Positions 1 through 8,000 of a stretch of 8,106 nucleotides of DNA are shown in pieces. The translations under genes were made by a program, and so were the position numbers. Each line of letters opens with the position of its first letter. Within the stretch, counting starts at the first letter, position 1. Source of the DNA: Flavobacteriaceae bacterium. Lineage in GTDB: Bacteria; Bacteroidota; Bacteroidia; Flavobacteriales; Flavobacteriaceae. The notes under the pieces are model-generated. The model was not told the DNA's origin, made no database searches, and saw nothing but the letters and a program-made list of their open reading frames with translations. Location: positions 1 through 8,106 of the forward strand of contig CANHBE010000111.1 in assembly GCA_947458575.1 (NCBI GenBank), in the 5' to 3' direction.

Positions 1-46
1 GAAGATTAATCCGAAAATAGAGGTTAGCAATCTATAACTCGAAGTT

Positions 47-901
47 TTAGTTTTCAATCAGATAAATTCCCTCTTCTTTTATTTCAATTTTGCGATCTTT
101 ATACAAAGCACCGATTGCCTTTTTGAAAGTCTTTTTACTCATCTTTAAAACCGTTTTGATGTCTTCCGGATGGCTGTTGTCGCTCAATCTTATAAAACCT
201 CTACTTGCCCGAAGTTCATCCAAAATTCTCTGCGCATTTGGTTCAATATTTTGATAGCCAAATTGTTGTAGAGAAACATCAATCTTTTTATCCGGACGAA
301 TATGTTTTATGTACCCTTTTAGGCGATCTCCTGTTCGAATAGCATCATCATACACTTCGTCTCGGTAAACCAGTCCTTTGTGGAGCTCATTAATAATAAC
401 GTTTATACCACTTTCTGTTATATGTGAAACAATTAGTTCAACTTCTTCGCCTTCAGAAACTGTTATATTCTCATTATTCAAGAACTGATTAGTCTTGCTG
501 GATGCTACTAGTCGATTGGTCTTCTCATCCAAATAAAGGTAAACCAAATAGCGTTTGCCTTTCTCCATTGGTCTTGCTTGCTCTTTAAACGGAACAAACA
601 AATCTTTCTCCAATCCCCAATCCAAAAACGCTCCCACTTTATTGACAAAATTAACACGCAGAAGCGCAAATTCATTCAATAAAATATAGGGTTCTAAAGT
701 TGTCGCTACTGGACGTTCCTCATGGTCCAAATAGACAAAAACGGTCAAAACATCACCTATTTCAAACTGCTGTGGAACGTATTTGTTGGGCAGAAGCACA
801 TCGTTAATTCCTTCTGGATCAACATCAGGATTACCGAGATAAAGTCCAACTTTGGTATCCCTCAAAATTGTCAATGTATTATATTTTCCGATTTCAATCA
901 T
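47..901 (-). CDS. cvfB: CvfB-like RNA-binding protein (S1 domains plus winged helix)
   Basis: Predicted cytoplasmic RNA-binding protein of the CvfB/YitL family, 284 residues, close to the usual family length. Characterised Gram-positive members have three S1-type beta-barrels followed by a winged helix, and affect virulence or RNA metabolism; the role in Bacteroidetes is not established. The sequence fits this plan: an N-terminal barrel at about 1-65, an S1-like segment at about 75-135 (VNFVNKVGAFLDWGLEKDLF, then VPFKEQ), another at about 147-212 (ending KKIDVSLQ), and a basic winged-helix-like end at about 225-282 containing MSKKTFKKAIGALYKDRKI. The ATG at 901 is the natural start because the typical opening MIEIGKYNTL begins there. 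The gene lies 46 bases downstream of menD on the same strand. No TAnnTTTG box is visible in that gap, so co-transcription from the menD promoter is likely. Family assignment is firm; biological function is inferred. Confidence 0.88.
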   Translation of the reverse strand: MIEIGKYNTLTILRDTKVGLYLGNPDVDPEGINDVLLPNKYVPQQFEIGDVLTVFVYLDHEERPVATTLEPYILLNEFALLRVNFVNKVGAFLDWGLEKDLFVPFKEQARPMEKGKRYLVYLYLDEKTNRLVASSKTNQFLNNENITVSEGEEVELIVSHITESGINVIINELHKGLVYRDEVYDDAIRTGDRLKGYIKHIRPDKKIDVSLQQFGYQNIEPNAQRILDELRASRGFIRLSDNSHPEDIKTVLKMSKKTFKKAIGALYKDRKIEIKEEGIYLIEN

Positions 902-947
902 GATTGTTGTGATAGTGAATGTCCTAAACGCAAAAAAGCGAACTGCT

Positions 948-2609
948 CTAGGCCAACTCTTTAAAGTATTGAATTAGTATTTTTTCATTCTCTCTTGTCG
1001 GTGTAAAGACTTCCAAAATTTGAGGTTTGTCATTTTCTGCGATTAGATTGTTGATTGCCTCGACCAATGATTCAGTTGTGCTGGCAGTTCTATACTCAAA
1101 ACCGTACATCTTTGCTAAATGTTCAGCTGTCAAACAATGTGCAGTTTCAAAGTATGTATTAAAAACCGCCGATTCTTCGTGTCCAGGCAAGATTCTGAAA
1201 ATTCCTCCTCCCCCATTATTCATCAAAATAATCTTGAAATTCTTCGGTATATAATTATTCCACAAAGCATTGCTGTCATACAAAAAACCAATGTCTCCGG
1301 TAATTAGAGTGGTTTGTCTCCCACTTCCAATCGCGGCGCCAATAGCAGTTGAAGTACTTCCATCGATTCCGCTGGTTCCTCTATTACAAAAAACTGAAAT
1401 TGTGGAATCAAGATCAAAAAGCAACGCGTATCTAATAGCTGAACTATTGCTAATTTGCAGCTGCGAGTGCTTCGGTAGTTTGGACAGAATAATTTCAAAG
1501 GCTTTCAAATCTGAAAACGGAACTTTACTCAAATAAGTTTGATGTTTTGCTTTGCGGTCTTTTTGGAGTTTACCGGCATTCGCAGCATAATCACTTTTTA
1601 CAATTTTGGTAAACGGCAAAACCTGACGAAAGAAATCATTGGGTGTTGCCTCGAAATGATAGGCTAAAGTTCCAAAAGTGTCGTAAGCTCTCAGCGGATC
1701 TATGTGCCAATGATGTTCGGGTTTGTAGGTTCGCAACATCGACTTGATTCTTTTGGATACGATCATTCCACCCAACGTAATTAAGATCTCCGGTTGAAAA
1801 GCTTTGAAGTCTTTTTCCTTGAATGGCGTAATAATCGCATCAATATGATTCAAAAAACTATCGTTCGAAATATTTGAAGTCACTTCCGTCATCACCACGA
1901 TAGAAGGATCGTTGGCGACTGCTTCTATCACTTCCTGATCTATTTCGTTGGGGTCATTTACTCCAATCAAAATCAACTTCTTCTTGGCAGAATTCCAAAT
2001 ATTGGTCGATGCAATTATATCTTCAATTGAGATTTTCTTAAAAACCTTCATGAATCCCGATAGCGTAGGATCAACGGTTAATTTCTTGGTCTTCAGGTAT
2101 AATGGCTCTTCGAATGGCGCATTGATATGCGTTGGTCCTTTCTTTGTTTTTGCTATTGTAATCGCTTCATTGATTTTGAAATCATTTTCTTCTGATTCGC
2201 CTTCGGTCAAATTAGCGTTGTACAGCGAGTGATTTTGAAAAACATTGACTTGTCTGATGGTTTGTCCATCACCAATATCAATTTTATTTTTTGGTCGATC
2301 TGCAGAAATGACAATAAAAGGAATCTGGCTATAAAATGCTTCTGCAAAAGCAGGATAATAATTTAACAATGCCGACCCCGAGGTACAAACTACAGCAACA
2401 GGCTTCTTTATTTGTTGAGCGATTCCAAGTGCAAAGAAGCCGGCACATCTCTCGTCTGCGATACTATAGCATTTGAAAGCAGGGTTACCCGTAAAACCAA
2501 TTGTCAAGGGTGCATTTCTAGAACCTGGCGAAATGACGATATGCTGAATACCCTTAGCCAAACAAATTTGGATAATGCTTTGTGCTAATGGAATCTTAGG
2601 ATAAATCAT
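948..2609 (-). CDS. menD: 2-succinyl-5-enolpyruvyl-6-hydroxy-3-cyclohexene-1-carboxylate synthase (MenD)
   Basis: Thiamine-diphosphate enzyme that joins isochorismate and 2-oxoglutarate, with loss of CO2, to give SEPHCHC in menaquinone biosynthesis; cytoplasmic. From the ATG at 2609 it has 553 residues, normal for MenD. Visible motifs in order: SPGSRNAPL at 27-35, DERCAGFFALG at 52-62 with the conserved glutamate E53, TSGSALLNYYPAFAEA at 76-91, DGQTIRQ at 114-120, NRGTSGIDG at 409-417, and the cofactor/metal-binding segment GDIGFLYDSNALW at 438-450 continuing to NNGGGGIF at 464-471. All hallmark blocks are present, so the enzyme should be active. A TTG at 2630 would add seven residues (MRFIVKT), but it lies inside a good -7 promoter box, so the ATG is preferred. 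Menaquinone is the usual respiratory quinone of Flavobacteria, which explains the gene. It is followed by the cvfB-like gene. Other men genes are not in the window. Confidence 0.96.
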   Translation of the reverse strand: MIYPKIPLAQSIIQICLAKGIQHIVISPGSRNAPLTIGFTGNPAFKCYSIADERCAGFFALGIAQQIKKPVAVVCTSGSALLNYYPAFAEAFYSQIPFIVISADRPKNKIDIGDGQTIRQVNVFQNHSLYNANLTEGESEENDFKINEAITIAKTKKGPTHINAPFEEPLYLKTKKLTVDPTLSGFMKVFKKISIEDIIASTNIWNSAKKKLILIGVNDPNEIDQEVIEAVANDPSIVVMTEVTSNISNDSFLNHIDAIITPFKEKDFKAFQPEILITLGGMIVSKRIKSMLRTYKPEHHWHIDPLRAYDTFGTLAYHFEATPNDFFRQVLPFTKIVKSDYAANAGKLQKDRKAKHQTYLSKVPFSDLKAFEIILSKLPKHSQLQISNSSAIRYALLFDLDSTISVFCNRGTSGIDGSTSTAIGAAIGSGRQTTLITGDIGFLYDSNALWNNYIPKNFKIILMNNGGGGIFRILPGHEESAVFNTYFETAHCLTAEHLAKMYGFEYRTASTTESLVEAINNLIAENDKPQILEVFTPTRENEKILIQYFKELA

Positions 2610-2627
2610 GGTTTTGACAATGAATCG

Positions 2628-2635
2628 CAAATTTA
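2628..2635 (-). promoter_or_regulatory. candidate -7 promoter box for menD
   Basis: The minus strand reads TAAATTTG here, an exact match to the Bacteroidetes -7 consensus TAnnTTTG. Transcription would begin roughly at 2619-2624, giving a leader of about 10-15 bases before the menD ATG at 2609. I see no TTTG-type -33 element at the usual distance; a TTG lies only 13 bases upstream of the box, which is too close. A near match, TTAGTTTG, lies at 2636-2643 and could be used instead. The box also appears by chance in AT-rich DNA, so this is a placement-supported guess. Confidence 0.4.
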
Positions 2636-2691
2636 CAAACTAAAAGAACAATTTAGGTTTTCTTTAGCAGCGTATTTCTAAAAAAACCAAA

Positions 2692-2699
2692 TATATTTG
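2692..2699 (+). promoter_or_regulatory. candidate -7 promoter box for the thioredoxin-like gene and GNAT gene
   Basis: The plus strand reads TATATTTG, an exact match to the Bacteroidetes -7 consensus TAnnTTTG. It lies 37 bases before the ATG at 2737, leaving a leader of about 30 bases. No clear -33 TTTG element is visible upstream. The leader just before the ATG is purine-rich (GAGAAAAAGATAGCAA) with no strong Shine-Dalgarno sequence, as is normal in Flavobacteria. This box and the menD box lie back to back in the 127-base divergent intergenic region. Confidence 0.45.
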
Positions 2700-2736
2700 T
2701 CTGTTCATATCAACATTAACGAGAAAAAGATAGCAA

Positions 2737-3924
2737 ATGAAATTCACTTTGCCTGTTGTAATTGCCTTACTTTGCTTTTTCGTTTTCAATCCGGTTTTGG
2801 CTCAGGATCAGATTGATTTTGATGAAAGTGGATACGAATCGGTCCTGAAAAGATCACAGTTAGAGAAAAAACCAATCTTCTACATGCTTTATGCAACTTG
2901 GTGTACTCATTGCAACAAAATGAAGAGCGAGGTTTTCACCGACACCTTAGTCATCAATTATCTGAAGAAAAGATTCATTGTCGCCGCTCAAGACGCTGAA
3001 AAAGGAGAAGGTTTAGCATTCAAAAAGAAATTTGGGATTCGATTTTATCCAACATTTCTTTTTTTAGATGAGCAAGGACGTGAACTCTACAGCACTAGTG
3101 GTGAGTTTACTTCATCCAATTTCATCACAGAAGCCAACAATGCGCTAACGCCGGAAAAACAATTGCCATACCTGGAGCAACAGTTTTTGGCTGATTTGAG
3201 TAATGGTGATAAATGTTTGGCTTATTTAACGGCACTCAACAAAGGCAGAGACCGCAAGCTCCTCTCTCCTGTAGCGCAAAAGTACCTTTCAACTCAAAGT
3301 GAAGCACAACTTGTTAGTGCTACAAATTGGAAGATTATCGCTAATGGAGTTACTGACCCGCAGTCAAGAGAGTTTCAATATGTCTTAAGCCATCAGAAGG
3401 AATTTGAAGCGGTTGCCTCACCAAAAAGAGTGCAAAGAAAAATTGAAAATATTGTTGTTGAACTACTTACCTCTGCCCTAGAACAAAAAGACACTGTATC
3501 TTATAGCAAGAAACGTCTTATTGCCAAAACAATTCAAACAGCAAAAAATGATTCCCTTGTCAATTCTTTCGATATGCAAATGGCGGAAGGCACCAAAAAC
3601 TGGAAGAAATACAAAGAAATTACTGAACAATCTGTTGAAAAGTATTACGCGAAAGACGCAAGAACTTTGAAAGAAGTAGCTGGAAACTATTTTAAGTATA
3701 TCAGCGACTCAAATGCGCTGACAAACGCCATTCGATGGGCAAAATTGGCAAATGCAATTGCAGAGAATTACGACAATCAGTTATTGATAGCGAGATTATA
3801 TCAAAAGAACAGAAATAAAAAAGAAGCGATTCAATATGCAACAGCAGCTAAAAACAGAAATGCTTCTGTTGGGTTTAGTACAAAAGAAGCAGACGAGTTA
3901 TTAGATCAATTAAATTCTAAATAG
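2737..3924 (+). CDS. exported thioredoxin-fold protein with long helical C-terminal region
   Basis: Predicted periplasmic thiol-disulfide protein of 395 residues; substrate unknown. Residues 1-22 form a Sec signal peptide (basic start, hydrophobic core, VLA before Q23). A thioredoxin domain follows at about 25-140: the active site is WCTHC with C56 and C59 after YAT, and the expected cis-proline is P105 in FYPTFLF. The WC..C..M pattern resembles the Thioredoxin_7/DUF255-type domains often found in Bacteroidetes, rather than a classical WCGPC thioredoxin. Residues from about 150 to 395 are charged and mostly helical. The last part (about 346-374, DNQLLIARLYQKNRNKKEAI) looks like a TPR-type helical pair, suggesting a protein-binding platform. 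There are no transmembrane segments after the signal peptide. The gene heads a plus-strand pair with the acetyltransferase and diverges from menD. The domain is clear; whether it reduces, oxidises or isomerises disulfides cannot be told. Confidence 0.88.
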   Translation: MKFTLPVVIALLCFFVFNPVLAQDQIDFDESGYESVLKRSQLEKKPIFYMLYATWCTHCNKMKSEVFTDTLVINYLKKRFIVAAQDAEKGEGLAFKKKFGIRFYPTFLFLDEQGRELYSTSGEFTSSNFITEANNALTPEKQLPYLEQQFLADLSNGDKCLAYLTALNKGRDRKLLSPVAQKYLSTQSEAQLVSATNWKIIANGVTDPQSREFQYVLSHQKEFEAVASPKRVQRKIENIVVELLTSALEQKDTVSYSKKRLIAKTIQTAKNDSLVNSFDMQMAEGTKNWKKYKEITEQSVEKYYAKDARTLKEVAGNYFKYISDSNALTNAIRWAKLANAIAENYDNQLLIARLYQKNRNKKEAIQYATAAKNRNASVGFSTKEADELLDQLNSK

Positions 3925-3929
3925 TCGCC

Positions 3930-4439
3930 GTGGCTGATTTCCCAAAAATTACAATTAGAGAGGCAACCATTCATGATATCCCGAAAATACTGGACATTGT
4001 GAATCACGCGATCATGCATACTACTGCCAACTATCTCTATGATGTTCAAACATTAGAAGAGCAGACCCGCTGGTTTGAGAACAAACAAAGAAGCAAATTC
4101 CCCGTCATTGTTGCAGACTTAAATGGAACAGCGATTGGGTTTGGTACTTATGGAACTTTTCGGGAAAAGATTGGTTATCAATATACCGTTGAGCATTCCG
4201 TTTATGTTGCGCCGGATTTGATTGGGAAAGGTGTTGGAAAACAATTGTTGCAATCGTTAATTTCACAAGCAAAGGATGAAGGTTACCATACCATGATTGG
4301 CGGGATTGATGCGGCCAATAAAGGCAGTATTGCTTTCCATAAGAAGTTTGGATTTACAGAAACCGGCATTTTGAAAGAAGTTGGATTTAAATTTGGCAAA
4401 TGGCTAGATCTGCAATTCATGCAATTGATCTTAAAATAA
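3930..4439 (+). CDS. GNAT N-acetyltransferase, phosphinothricin acetyltransferase/MnaT-like
   Basis: Cytoplasmic acetyl-CoA-dependent N-acetyltransferase, 169 residues, the usual length for the PAT/YncA (MnaT) branch of GNAT. The N-terminus ITIREATIHDIPKILDIVN is typical. The acceptor-side segment EHSVYV is at 88-93, and the acetyl-CoA pyrophosphate loop IGKGVGKQLL is at 98-107. The later helix block NKGSIAFHKKFGF at 130-142 and the ending VGFKFGKWLDLQFMQ at 151-165 are characteristic of this branch. Relatives acetylate phosphinothricin, methionine sulfoximine or other small amines, and many genomic copies have unknown natural substrates; resistance should not be assumed. The start is GTG at 3930: an in-frame stop lies just upstream at 3918-3920, and the next ATG (residue 29) would remove the conserved first strand and helix. 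It lies 5 bases after the thioredoxin-like gene, so co-transcription and translational coupling are likely, but the two functions are not obviously linked. Confidence 0.88.
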   Translation: MADFPKITIREATIHDIPKILDIVNHAIMHTTANYLYDVQTLEEQTRWFENKQRSKFPVIVADLNGTAIGFGTYGTFREKIGYQYTVEHSVYVAPDLIGKGVGKQLLQSLISQAKDEGYHTMIGGIDAANKGSIAFHKKFGFTETGILKEVGFKFGKWLDLQFMQLILK

Positions 4440-4466
4440 AAAAGGAACTTCAAAATGAAATTCCTT
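4433..4466 (-). terminator. rho-independent terminator of the peroxidase/ccsBA unit, possibly bidirectional
   Basis: The arms AAGGAA (4442-4447) and TTCCTT (4461-4466) pair, followed by a single C/A mismatch and a further TTC/GAA stem (4449-4451 with 4457-4459) around the loop AAAAT. Read on the minus strand, the hairpin is followed directly by TTTTTTATTTT, a good uridine tract, and starts only 7 bases after the peroxidase stop codon. On the plus strand the hairpin begins 2 bases after the acetyltransferase stop, but the following sequence is a weaker, interrupted T-rich stretch, so termination there may be less efficient. The convergent layout supports a shared terminator. Confidence 0.72.
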
Positions 4467-4473
4467 AGCTTAT

Positions 4474-5058
4474 TTATCCTTTTATCCAGTTGAGAATCAC
4501 CTCATCAGTTGGCGCTATTTGCGGAGAGATTACTTTTGACAATTCTCCTTTTTCGTTGATTAAGTACTTTTGAAAATTCCATTCTACGTTAGAATCTTCA
4601 ACACCATTTTTGGATTTTTGTGTCAAAAACTGGTAAAGTGGATGCATGTCACTTCCTTTGACAGAAATTTTACTCATCATCGGAAAAGTCACGCCATAAT
4701 TTCTTTCACAGAACGCACCAATTTCAGCATTGGTTCCAGGTTCTTGTTGACCGAAATTATTCGCGGGAAAACCAATAATAACAAAATTGTTGTCCTTATT
4801 CTCCTTGTATATTTTCTCTAAATCTTTGTATTGCGGTGTTAATCCACATTTGGATGCGGTATTGACAACCATTATTTTCTTTCCTCTTAGCGTGGCAAAA
4901 TCAAAAGACTTTCCAGTCAAATCTTCAACCTTATATTGGTAAATAGTTTGTTTTTCCATATTGGTATTTTTTGAATTATTTTTTTGGTCATTTTGACTAT
5001 TTCCTTGGCAATTCCAAAACAAGAGCGATAACAACAAAAGTTGACTTACTTTTCTCAT
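4474..5058 (-). CDS. glutathione peroxidase family thiol peroxidase, putative lipoprotein
   Basis: Peroxidase of the GPx family, 194 residues. Relatives reduce hydrogen or organic hydroperoxides; non-animal cysteine forms usually draw electrons from thioredoxin rather than glutathione. The peroxidatic cysteine is C71 in NTASKCGLTPQY (a cysteine, not selenocysteine). The WNF block has W160 and N161, and C117 in FCERNYGVTFP is a plausible resolving cysteine. The usual FPxNQFGxQEP motif reads FPANNFGQQEPG, so the catalytic glutamine position is N101. The first 17 residues (MRK, a leucine-rich core, then FWNC) suggest a lipoprotein signal with C17 lipidated, followed by a Gln/Asn/Lys-rich linker; the residues before C17 are not a standard lipobox. 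Met34 (MEKQTIYQYKVED) resembles the start of cytoplasmic GPx and could be a second start. The gene follows ccsBA by 4 bases, so it is probably co-transcribed and ends at the hairpin. Confidence 0.9.
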   Translation of the reverse strand: MRKVSQLLLLSLLFWNCQGNSQNDQKNNSKNTNMEKQTIYQYKVEDLTGKSFDFATLRGKKIMVVNTASKCGLTPQYKDLEKIYKENKDNNFVIIGFPANNFGQQEPGTNAEIGAFCERNYGVTFPMMSKISVKGSDMHPLYQFLTQKSKNGVEDSNVEWNFQKYLINEKGELSKVISPQIAPTDEVILNWIKG

Positions 5059-5062
5059 GAGT

Positions 5063-8000
5063 TTATTTTTTAAAATATTTTCTGTAATTGATGTAAGAGA
5101 TTAGTCCCAAAACTGCAACGCATGCAACAGAATAATACACAAAATCAGGTGTTACTACTTTGTCACCACTCGCATAGGAATGCAATCCTGTTAGATAGAA
5201 ATTAACGCCAAAATAGGTCATCATAATCGAGTAGAATGCAATAATACTCATCAAATTGTAAATCCATTTTCCACGCAGCGCAGGAACAAAACGAGCATGA
5301 ATCACAAAAGCGTAAATCATAATACTAATCAGTGCCCAAGTTTCCTTAGGATCCCAACCCCAATAGCGTCCCCAGCTTTCATTTGCCCACTGTCCTCCGA
5401 GAAAATTACCAATAGTCAACATGACCAATCCTATCGTAAGTGCCATTTCGTTTATATAGGTTATTTCTTGAATGTTCAATTCCATCTTCGCTTTATTCTT
5501 TTTGTTGGTAAACAACATTAAGATCAAAGCGACAACTCCTAATACCATAGCGAGCGTGAAAGGTCCGTAACTTGCTACAATAACCGCAACGTGAATCATC
5601 AACCAATAAGAATTCAGTACCGGCTGCAAATTTGCAATCGACGGATCCATCCAATTCCAATGGGCAATCATCAAAATCATAGACGCTACAAATGTACCCG
5701 AAGCCACAGTGAGTTTAGATTTTACATCAAAAGCAAGTGTAAAAAACATCGTTGCCCAAGCAACATAAATCATACTTTCATATGCATCACTCCAAGGCGC
5801 ATGTCCTGAAATATACCAACGGGCAATTAGGCCGGCTGTATGCAATAAAAACAGGAAAACAATTAATGCATGAAAGACATTGATGACAATTCGAATCGCT
5901 CTCTTTTCGAAGAAGATATTGACAATTACTAAAAGTAACATGAAAACTCCAGTTAACATATACAAGTAGTATAATTTCTTGAAAATATCGTACTTGTTAT
6001 AGGTTATCTCAGACGATATTTTATCATCTGAGGGACGAACTGCACTACCGAATTTCTTCTGATAGTTTTCAATACTTTGTAAAAAGAAATTGGCATTGAC
6101 ATAGTCCTTCTTTATACCGGCACTATCCAAAGCCGTAAAATAGAGCGGCAGTATGTTTTTGGTGAAAGTAGAATCTATACCGTGAATATTGGCTTGGTCT
6201 AGCTCCGAATAGGAAATCCACTTATTATTTGGATCGTTCGGGATTGGAAAGATTTTCAAGATGCTACCGCTCAAGGCAGAGTTCAATAAATTAACCTTGC
6301 GATCGGTTTCTATAAAGTCCTTTTGGAACTGATCAGGGATAGCTGCTTTATAGGCTTCCTCAATATATGGCGACAATTTATAATTCCCTTTTTCATCAAA
6401 AAACTTGATAAAAGGAGCATATTTTTGCTTTGAATCTAATCCGATAATCTTCCGAATACTGTCATTACCGTTTTTGATGTAAATCAATGGTACTTCAAAC
6501 CAGATCCTCGGAAATTGAACCATCGAAAGAAAAACCTGATCAGAATTCATTTCCTTATACATATCACTTTTACTTACCTTACGTAATAACTCAGAAGAAA
6601 AAGTATTAACAGGTTTCATTCTGCCACCATCGTCTTGAATGACTAACCTACCGAACTTCGCAGCGTGAACTTCTGAGACTTTATACTTGCTAATCAGCGA
6701 ATCTATTTGATTTTGCGTTGGTGCGTGATTCGCATGATTTTGAGCCGAGACAGAACAAGATAGCAGCAAGAGCAATATTGAAATTAACTGTGATTTTTTG
6801 CGCTTTACTAATTCTAATTTTCGCTTCAAATCTGCGAATCGAGAATGTTTAGTAAAAAGTATCGCCATCATTGCAAAGAAAAGCATGAAATAACCAATAT
6901 ATGTGATTAATGTGCCCCAGAAATCGTGATTTACAGAAAGTACTGTTCCTTTTTCATCCGGATCAAATGACGATTGAAAAAACCGATATCCGCCATAATC
7001 GAGAATATGATTCATGTAAATGTGTGCATCGGATTTCTTAGCACCGTCAACCACAGTAACTTTACTTTCAAACGAGGCATAACTCTTTTCCGTTCCAGGA
7101 TATTTTTTGGCAATAAAATCATTGAGTTTGATCTTAAATGGAAGGACGTATGCTTTACTGCCGAACGCCACAGTATAATCTAGATTTCCAATTCTAACAA
7201 CTTGAGGTTGGCCAATCTTTCCTTTTGATCCTAAAAGCGTTAACTCTTTAGTTTTTCCTTGTGAGGTGATTGTAACTGTAAGTGCATCATCATGTTTCTT
7301 TGCTTTAAAATCGTTGTTAGAAACATACGTTTTCACGCCTTTTTTGGCAGGTTCCGGAAACACAAATTGCGTTCCTCCGACGTTATACAATGACCGCAAC
7401 ATAAGTTGTTGAACCGAGTCTTTTCTGACCATTCCTTGCATACGATCTGCCATTCTCATAAATTGCCCGTCGAATGGTGTTTCAATCGTGTAAGTACTGC
7501 CGGTAGTGTTGATGTTTATCGCTCCTTTGGTATAATTATTCAATGCAAATAAAGTATTGTGAATGTTTTGCACCTCGCCCGCTTTCAAGTAATGCTCATG
7601 TCGACTACCATCTCCGGATTCAACCATTTTCAGATACAGAATACCTTTTGGATCTTCCTTTATCGATTCGGTTGCACCCATGACAAAATTCTCGTACGAC
7701 AATTCAAATGGCACATCAGCGAAGTCACCTGTAATTGAAAATTCATTATTAGTAACCGGAGAGAGCAAAATAGGCTTTTCAAAAACCCGCCTTTTCATTT
7801 CGCCTTTGTATTCACCGTCAACAAAAAGTGTAAGGAAGGTACGATCCGAATAAACTTGATTTTCAGTTGCTCCTTCTCGTATGGGCATCATTCCTTCATA
7901 ACTGATGTAACGGGTTATGGCTGCACCGATAATGATAAAAATGAAAGACAAATGGAGTAATAAAGTGGCCCATTTTTCTTTCTTGAGCAGTTGATATCTT

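Noticed and set aside
1..46. Left-edge sequence as the end of a neighbouring gene
   Set aside because: One plus-strand frame is open for 11 codons to a TAA at 35-37, which is too short to support a gene; no start codon for a minus-strand gene is visible.
929..944. CGC-AAAAAA-GCG inverted repeat in the menD-cvfB gap, as a possible terminator
   Set aside because: The stem is only three base pairs with a mismatch beyond, and no T-tract follows on the minus strand.
722..964. Open frame of 80 codons on the plus strand opposite the cvfB start and menD end
   Set aside because: It is antisense to two well-supported genes, has no recognisable domain, and its composition is that of a shadow frame.
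1027..1536. Several overlapping plus-strand and one minus-strand open frames of 62-88 codons inside menD
   Set aside because: They overlap conserved MenD motifs in other frames and have no start signals or similarity to known proteins that I can see.
3930..4439. Acetyltransferase as an antibiotic or herbicide resistance gene
   Set aside because: The PAT/MnaT branch includes many housekeeping enzymes of unknown substrate, and the context shows no mobile element or resistance genes.
4570..4821. 83-codon plus-strand open frame opposite the peroxidase gene
   Set aside because: It is antisense to the conserved catalytic region of the peroxidase, so it is a shadow frame.
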